This document shows positions 59,565 to 64,000 of a DNA stretch of 64,000 nt, piece after piece. The stretch is from assembly GCF_009827595.1 (NCBI RefSeq), contig NZ_WTYT01000006.1, positions 62,001 to 126,000 of the forward strand, written 5' to 3'. The notes below the pieces were generated by a model, which saw nothing but the letters and a program-made list of their open reading frames with translations, searched no databases and was not told the DNA's origin. Positions within the stretch are counted from its first letter, which is position 1; each line of letters begins with the position of its first letter. A program made the translations under genes and the position numbers. Origin of the DNA: Altericroceibacterium endophyticum (GTDB taxonomy: Bacteria > Pseudomonadota > Alphaproteobacteria > Sphingomonadales > Sphingomonadaceae).

Positions 59565-62249
59565 TTAGAAGTTGGCCGAAACAGACAGGCTCAGTTTCGT
59601 GCCAAGGTCATATGTGTTGATGTCGATGCGGTAATCATCATTGGCCTGATATTCTTCATTATTCTGACCAAAGATGTTGCGTGCTTCGAACTTCCATTCT
59701 GTGTCTATACCGAGCAAATCAATGCCTTCCCGCCACACAAAGTCAACCCGCAAGCCGGGCTCTTCGATAATATCGGGATAGGTGCCATCGCCCCGACCGA
59801 CCACACGCTTGCTGGCATAGTTCAGCAAAATCGTCTGCTGCGACAACTTGTCCGTGCTTTCCATGCCGAATTGCAGATTGGCCAGATGGTCGGATTGTCC
59901 GGTCATCGGCGTCCCGTCGGTAAACACATTACTGGCAGCCGTTTCGCCCAGCCCGTACCGAACGACCTTGTCATCATCGCCGACATTCAACTTTGAATCG
60001 GTGAATGTGTAATTGGCAATCGTGAACAGGCGGCGCCCCTGAAACATTCCGCCCCAATCATAGAGATCGAAATATTTGATGCCTTCGACCTCTACCCCAT
60101 ACAGCTGCGCTTCTGGTGCATTGGCAAAGTTACCGCTGGTTCCGTTCGCGCCGAACTGAATGTAAACTTCGATCGGGTTATCGATTTTCTTGTAGAAACC
60201 ACCGATAGTAACCCGCTCACCGCCGCCCAAGTAATATTCGGCGCGCACTTCCGCGTTGAACAATTTGCTGTCAACCAGCAGCGGATTGCCGCGGAAAGAG
60301 CGGTTGGTTTCGGGATCGTAATAGAGCACCGGCAGCAATTCGCGGAATTGCGGGCGCGCAATGGTTTTGGACGCGCTGGCCCGCAACTGCAGCTCTGATG
60401 ACGGCTGCCAGGTGATCGTGCCGCCCGGCAGGAAGTAATCATTGCTCCTATTCAGCGAAATGGGATCAACCGGAGGTTCAACGAAGACATTCAGGCTGCG
60501 AACCGTCTGATCTGCGGTTTCATATCTAACGCCGAGATCAAGCGTTACATAGTCGATCGGCTCCCAATTGATCTTCGCGTAACCGGCATTCACTTCAAGA
60601 CCAGCAGCGAAGCCCGGAGAGGTTTCCGTGAGCTCGGTCAGTGAATAGTTGAAATATTTCACCGGAGCGGACCCGATCAGAAAGTCCGGACGCAGCGCAA
60701 AAACGCCCGTGGGCGTAGATTGCGGCGCGGTGATCGCAAATTCCCGGCGTGCCGATTTGCGGGACGTATCCGTGTAGGCATAACCAACACTCGCCCCCAG
60801 ACGATCCGTCAGCAAATAGCTGAAATCGATCCCGCCTGCCCACAGATCTTCATTCAGATCTGAGAAGGCAATGTTGGCTGCACCGCTTTCCCCATTGTTG
60901 AGACGGTTGAGATAGATGTCGCCAAAAGGATCGTTGGCCTTATTCGTCTTGGCGTAGAGAAACGTGGTTTCAAACGGCGCCTCACGCTGCGAGTTGGCAT
61001 AGCTCGCGCGCAAATCGATGCCCAAATCACCAAAATGCATTTCACCGACAAATTGGGAATTGATCAGCTGCCGCTCATACCATGCGGTGTTTTGTTCGAA
61101 ATAATCGAACCCGGTGTCGCTATCATTGAAATCGCGCATCCGGGTCTGCTTGACCGTGTCGCGGATATACAAATTGGTGAAGCGGAATTTGTGGCGATTA
61201 AGCTCAACCCCGATACCAAGCAGTCCATTGACCTTGATATTATTATCAGTGTTGATGGAGCGCCCGTCATACCGGATCGTGTCCAGCTCACCGGTAGTAG
61301 CGCTTTGCTGCAAGATATCGCGGGTGCGCCATTCATTGCTATAGGATGCCGTCGCGATAACACCGATCAGAGCATCGCCAGCATAGAAGGACGTGCCGCC
61401 GGTCACGGAAGCAGACCAATCGACCGGCACCTGATCCAGCTTCTGCGTCAGCGAAAGATCACGATTGACCAGTTCCGGAATGATTGCATCCGTGTCTGAC
61501 CCGAATTCAGATAGCTTCCTGCCACTGGCGAAGAAAGCGTTGAGATTGGGCGGCACATCACGGGTGGAATTGTCGAACCCGGTCCAGTCGGAACCTGCAC
61601 CGTAGTAGCTATAGCCGAAATGGCCCGTAGTCTCGGTATTGCCGCTAATGCCGCCACCCACTGTCAGGAAGGATTCATCGGGAATGGCAATGGTGGTGAG
61701 ATTGATCACCCCGCCGCCGAATTCGCCGGGGTAATTGGCGGAGTAGGTTTTCTGAACCAGCGAGGAAGCAACCACATTGGTCGGAAAGATATCAAGCGGA
61801 ACAACGCGCTTGAGCGGTTCCGGGCTGGGAAGCGGCAAGCCGTTGAGCATGGCCAGCGAATAGCGATCCCCCAGACCGCGAACATAGACATAACCATCAC
61901 CCACCACGGACAGACCCGTGACATGGGATAGCGCACCGGCAATGTCGCCCTCACCCGTGCGGGCGATGTCTTCCGTGGACAAGACATTCAGCACCTGCGC
62001 CGAATTACGGATTTCATCGCGCTGAACGCGTCCGGTAACGATGATTTCGCCGCCAAGAGAAACGTCAGGAGCGCTTCCCAGCTCATTCTGCTGCGCGCCG
62101 CCCGGTTCCGCGTCAGTTGGGTCAGCGGCAATCTCTTCTGTGGGCTGCGGCGGCAAGGATGCTCCGCCATCCTGCGCCATGGCCGTGCCAGGCAGGACGA
62201 GAGCGGTAGTGGCAAGCAGAGTGGCGCTAAGCCAGAAAGGCTGGTTCAT
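59565..62249 (-). CDS. TonB-dependent receptor paired with a surface-type lipoprotein
   Basis: 894 residues from the ATG at 62249 (MNQPFWLSATL), preceded by GGGGGACCTC; the signal peptide ends GTAMAQDGG. The plug (about 65-200) has IIVTGRVQRDE, GLSVVGDGYVYVRGLGDRYSLAMLNGLPLPSPEP and VVPLDIFPTNVVAS. This RGLGDRYS/PSPEP pattern is a distinct receptor subfamily common in sphingomonads and caulobacters. A large barrel follows and ends KLSLSVSANF. The lipoprotein gene 80 bp upstream is probably its partner. The ligand is unknown. Confidence 0.95.
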   Translation of the reverse strand: MNQPFWLSATLLATTALVLPGTAMAQDGGASLPPQPTEEIAADPTDAEPGGAQQNELGSAPDVSLGGEIIVTGRVQRDEIRNSAQVLNVLSTEDIARTGEGDIAGALSHVTGLSVVGDGYVYVRGLGDRYSLAMLNGLPLPSPEPLKRVVPLDIFPTNVVASSLVQKTYSANYPGEFGGGVINLTTIAIPDESFLTVGGGISGNTETTGHFGYSYYGAGSDWTGFDNSTRDVPPNLNAFFASGRKLSEFGSDTDAIIPELVNRDLSLTQKLDQVPVDWSASVTGGTSFYAGDALIGVIATASYSNEWRTRDILQQSATTGELDTIRYDGRSINTDNNIKVNGLLGIGVELNRHKFRFTNLYIRDTVKQTRMRDFNDSDTGFDYFEQNTAWYERQLINSQFVGEMHFGDLGIDLRASYANSQREAPFETTFLYAKTNKANDPFGDIYLNRLNNGESGAANIAFSDLNEDLWAGGIDFSYLLTDRLGASVGYAYTDTSRKSARREFAITAPQSTPTGVFALRPDFLIGSAPVKYFNYSLTELTETSPGFAAGLEVNAGYAKINWEPIDYVTLDLGVRYETADQTVRSLNVFVEPPVDPISLNRSNDYFLPGGTITWQPSSELQLRASASKTIARPQFRELLPVLYYDPETNRSFRGNPLLVDSKLFNAEVRAEYYLGGGERVTIGGFYKKIDNPIEVYIQFGANGTSGNFANAPEAQLYGVEVEGIKYFDLYDWGGMFQGRRLFTIANYTFTDSKLNVGDDDKVVRYGLGETAASNVFTDGTPMTGQSDHLANLQFGMESTDKLSQQTILLNYASKRVVGRGDGTYPDIIEEPGLRVDFVWREGIDLLGIDTEWKFEARNIFGQNNEEYQANDDYRIDINTYDLGTKLSLSVSANF

Positions 62250-62278
62250 GAGGTCCCCCGATAATTCCAAGTGAAACA

Positions 62279-62306
62279 GGGGGTGGCCGTATAAACAGCC
62301 ACCCCC
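62279..62306 (-). promoter_or_regulatory. Intercistronic hairpin between lipoprotein and receptor genes
   Basis: A perfect 9-bp stem GGGGGTGGC/GCCACCCCC (62279-62287 and 62298-62306) with a 10-nt AT-rich loop lies between the two co-directional genes, 23 bp after the lipoprotein stop. On the minus strand only CTGTTTC follows, so it may be a partial terminator or an mRNA stabiliser setting unequal protein amounts. Confidence 0.6.
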
Positions 62307-62328
62307 CTTTTCATTCTGTTCGCCAGGC

Positions 62329-63930
62329 TCAGTTGAACGGCGAGGCGGAGCAACTCACGCCCGAACCGAAATTGGCGATCGAGCTGTCACAGGTCCAGCC
62401 GCGATACCACGTATCATTGGCGTCCCTGACGGCGCCGACATAACCGACATTGTCAAAAGTGAAGCCATTGCGGTTGAACGGGGTTGGGTTCCAGCTAACG
62501 GCAGCGGATTCGTTCGTGCCGTTAACGAAATTGGTCAGCGTACTCGTAAACGCCGCATCACTCGCGACACCGCCACTGAACTCGTCATTGCTGGTGGCCT
62601 TGAATGACGCTTCAACAGCGGCCGCATTCACATCTGAATCATCCGTGAAAGGAGTGCTGCATTGCATATAGACAGCGGAGAAGAAGGGATGACCGTTTTC
62701 ATCGCCCGAACCGGTCGCTGCATCTGCCCGTGTTTGATTGGTTTCCACCTGATCAATGTCGATACATTCGTTGCCCTTGGCTTCCAGAACGACATTGGCG
62801 AGTGACAAGTCAGCACCGCCGCGGAACTTCCATGCCGCCGCATCAGGTGTGTCGCTCAGCTGAAGGAACGTCGCATTGGCAATGCGTGTATCCTGGCGTG
62901 GTGGGTTATTCTGGTTGCTGCTGCTGTCTGCCTCGATGATGCCATTGCCAGTGCTGGCACGCTGCACGGCGATGACATATTGCATATTCGCCTGAACACC
63001 GAAGTCCGTATCGATCGAGTCATCGCTCGCCCCGACCACGACGGCGTGTTTCATATTCATGTAGCCGCCGAAGAACTCCATCCCGTCATCCGAGCTGTTG
63101 AAGGACTGGAAGTAATCCACCTCAGTGCCCGTTCCGGTACCGCCGGTTGTGAGAGACTGCAGTTCGTTATCCTTGGCAATTGCGAAGCCAGAATAGCGGA
63201 TCTGAAAATACTTCATCACGCCGGAATTATCGTTGTCGGTTCCGCCGCCGAAGAAGCCTCCTGAAGACACACCTTCGATCTGGTTTTCGCAATCTGCGGT
63301 ACCTGGAGTGCCGCTAGGGCAATCGCTGATCGGCGCGCGTCCGAGCAGGATTACACCGCCCCACTGGCCATCGTCGCTATCGCTCGTGTTGCCAAGGATA
63401 TTCTGGCGCGAGGTGAAGATGATTGGATCATTGGCTGAACCAACCGCATTGATCTTGTTGCCGCGGTTTACGACCAGATAACTGTTACCGGTGCCGCCGA
63501 ACAGAACCACACCCGGCTGAATCGTCAGAGTGACATTGGTTGCAGGCGTTTCGCCACTTTCATAAGTAGCATCCGCATCGTCACCGACATTGACGGCGCC
63601 AGAAATCTCGTAAACGACTTTCGCATCATCCGGCGTATCGGACAGGGTCGTGCTGGACGTGAACGTGCTTGGCAGAACGCAGCTACGAACTGTTCCGCCC
63701 GGAACATTTATGATGCCGCCATCGGACACACCCGAAATGCTGGGGCAGCTGGCAGCCGCCGTATAAGTGCCTGACGGTGTCGGAGTAGGCGTGCCGGGCG
63801 TAGGTGTCGGCGCCGGGTTTTCGATGATGATGTCACCGCCCGTGCCGGGCGAGGAAATTTCTTCTGGTCCACATGCGGCCAGTGCCAGCATGCTAGAACC
63901 GATGATCAGCGAGCGGGTAATAGTCTTCAC
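62329..63930 (-). CDS. Large lipoprotein with beta-rich (beta-helix-like) ectodomain
   Basis: 533 residues. The signal peptide ends in a lipobox (LALAAC, Cys about 20), followed by a TPTPGTPTPTP linker. The remaining 470 residues are Gly/Asn/Asp-rich and beta-forming, with repeated turns (VTLTIQPGVVLFGG, DPIIFTSRQNILGN, GQWGGVILLGRAP, SSDDGMEFFGGYMNMKH, GADLSLANVVLEAKGNE). Several Cys pairs (DCPSGTPGTADCE, WTCDSS...VSCSAS) could form disulfides. This looks like a parallel beta-helix surface lipoprotein. It is first in a two-gene unit with the TonB receptor and probably captures the receptor's substrate. No named family is assigned. Confidence 0.82.
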   Translation of the reverse strand: MKTITRSLIIGSSMLALAACGPEEISSPGTGGDIIIENPAPTPTPGTPTPTPSGTYTAAASCPSISGVSDGGIINVPGGTVRSCVLPSTFTSSTTLSDTPDDAKVVYEISGAVNVGDDADATYESGETPATNVTLTIQPGVVLFGGTGNSYLVVNRGNKINAVGSANDPIIFTSRQNILGNTSDSDDGQWGGVILLGRAPISDCPSGTPGTADCENQIEGVSSGGFFGGGTDNDNSGVMKYFQIRYSGFAIAKDNELQSLTTGGTGTGTEVDYFQSFNSSDDGMEFFGGYMNMKHAVVVGASDDSIDTDFGVQANMQYVIAVQRASTGNGIIEADSSSNQNNPPRQDTRIANATFLQLSDTPDAAAWKFRGGADLSLANVVLEAKGNECIDIDQVETNQTRADAATGSGDENGHPFFSAVYMQCSTPFTDDSDVNAAAVEASFKATSNDEFSGGVASDAAFTSTLTNFVNGTNESAAVSWNPTPFNRNGFTFDNVGYVGAVRDANDTWYRGWTCDSSIANFGSGVSCSASPFN

Positions 63931-64000
63931 AGCAGGTGTCCCCCAACCTTGAGAATCAAGTTTCGCGAAAAGGGTATCGCGGGGCTTCAGCTAGGACCGT
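63931..64000. promoter_or_regulatory. Upstream region of the lipoprotein-receptor unit
   Basis: The last 70 bp precede the lipoprotein ATG on the minus strand, with AGGTTGGGGGACACC near its ribosome-binding site. The promoter is presumably here or beyond the window edge. No coding sequence is evident. Confidence 0.4.

Overview
The window looks like chromosomal DNA of an aerobic alphaproteobacterium of the order Sphingomonadales, probably near Erythrobacteraceae/Sphingomonadaceae (genus not resolvable by eye). The reasons are a circularly permuted two-piece tmRNA with tag ANDNEALAIAA, three large TonB-dependent receptors, a TPR-sulfotransferase downstream of one receptor, a DUF2794 gene beside a serine acetyltransferase, and proteobacterial housekeeping neighbourhoods (lptD-surA-pdxA-rsmA, purM-purN, DUF2066-hda). 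No tRNA, rRNA, insertion sequence, prophage or CRISPR array was seen.

Bases 1-10.3 kb: a tightly coupled minus-strand operon that runs off the left edge. In transcription order it encodes a TonB receptor, a CapA-fold protein, TRAP permeases DctQ and DctM, a 2-hydroxyacyl-CoA dehydratase-type subunit, a double-domain class III CoA-transferase and a second dehydratase-type subunit. A divergent GntR/FCD regulator faces it, with a tandem 12-bp operator-like repeat between. The CoA-transferase plus paired dehydratase subunits match the logic of the anaerobic Had/Fld systems. Finding this coupled to TonB/TRAP uptake in a presumed aerobe is the most striking feature of the window.

10.4-16.8 kb: a second minus-strand cluster: an exported SH3 protein, an OmpR-type response regulator, a histidine kinase, a lipoprotein and an exported TPR-CHAT (caspase-fold) protein. 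It may be a two-component system tied to a cell-envelope peptidase.

17-24.5 kb: a double-hotdog thioesterase, a tandem-TetR regulator, and a TonB receptor followed by a TPR-sulfotransferase. 24.5-29.1 kb: glmU, a lipoprotein and glmS (UDP-GlcNAc supply) with divergent gph. 29.2-40.8 kb: a phosphate-selective-type porin, an SDR dehydrogenase, DUF2794-cysE, hda-DUF2066, purMN, ndk, a FUSC-like membrane protein, holC and pepA.

40.9-50.5 kb: plus-strand lptD-surA-pdxA-rsmA (outer-membrane biogenesis, B6 synthesis, rRNA methylation), then M20 hydrolase-astA-astB (arginine succinyltransferase pathway) and a small membrane protein. 50.6-51.6 kb: a 71-bp repeat pair, the tmRNA gene and mscL. 51.8-55.4 kb: lemA, two TPM-domain genes, a Nudix hydrolase and a ketopantoate reductase. 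55.5-59.4 kb: a 2OG-Fe(II) oxygenase with a nucleoside transporter, a YhhQ-type transporter and an atypical response regulator. 59.6-63.9 kb: a surface-type lipoprotein and its TonB receptor, separated by a strong intercistronic hairpin.
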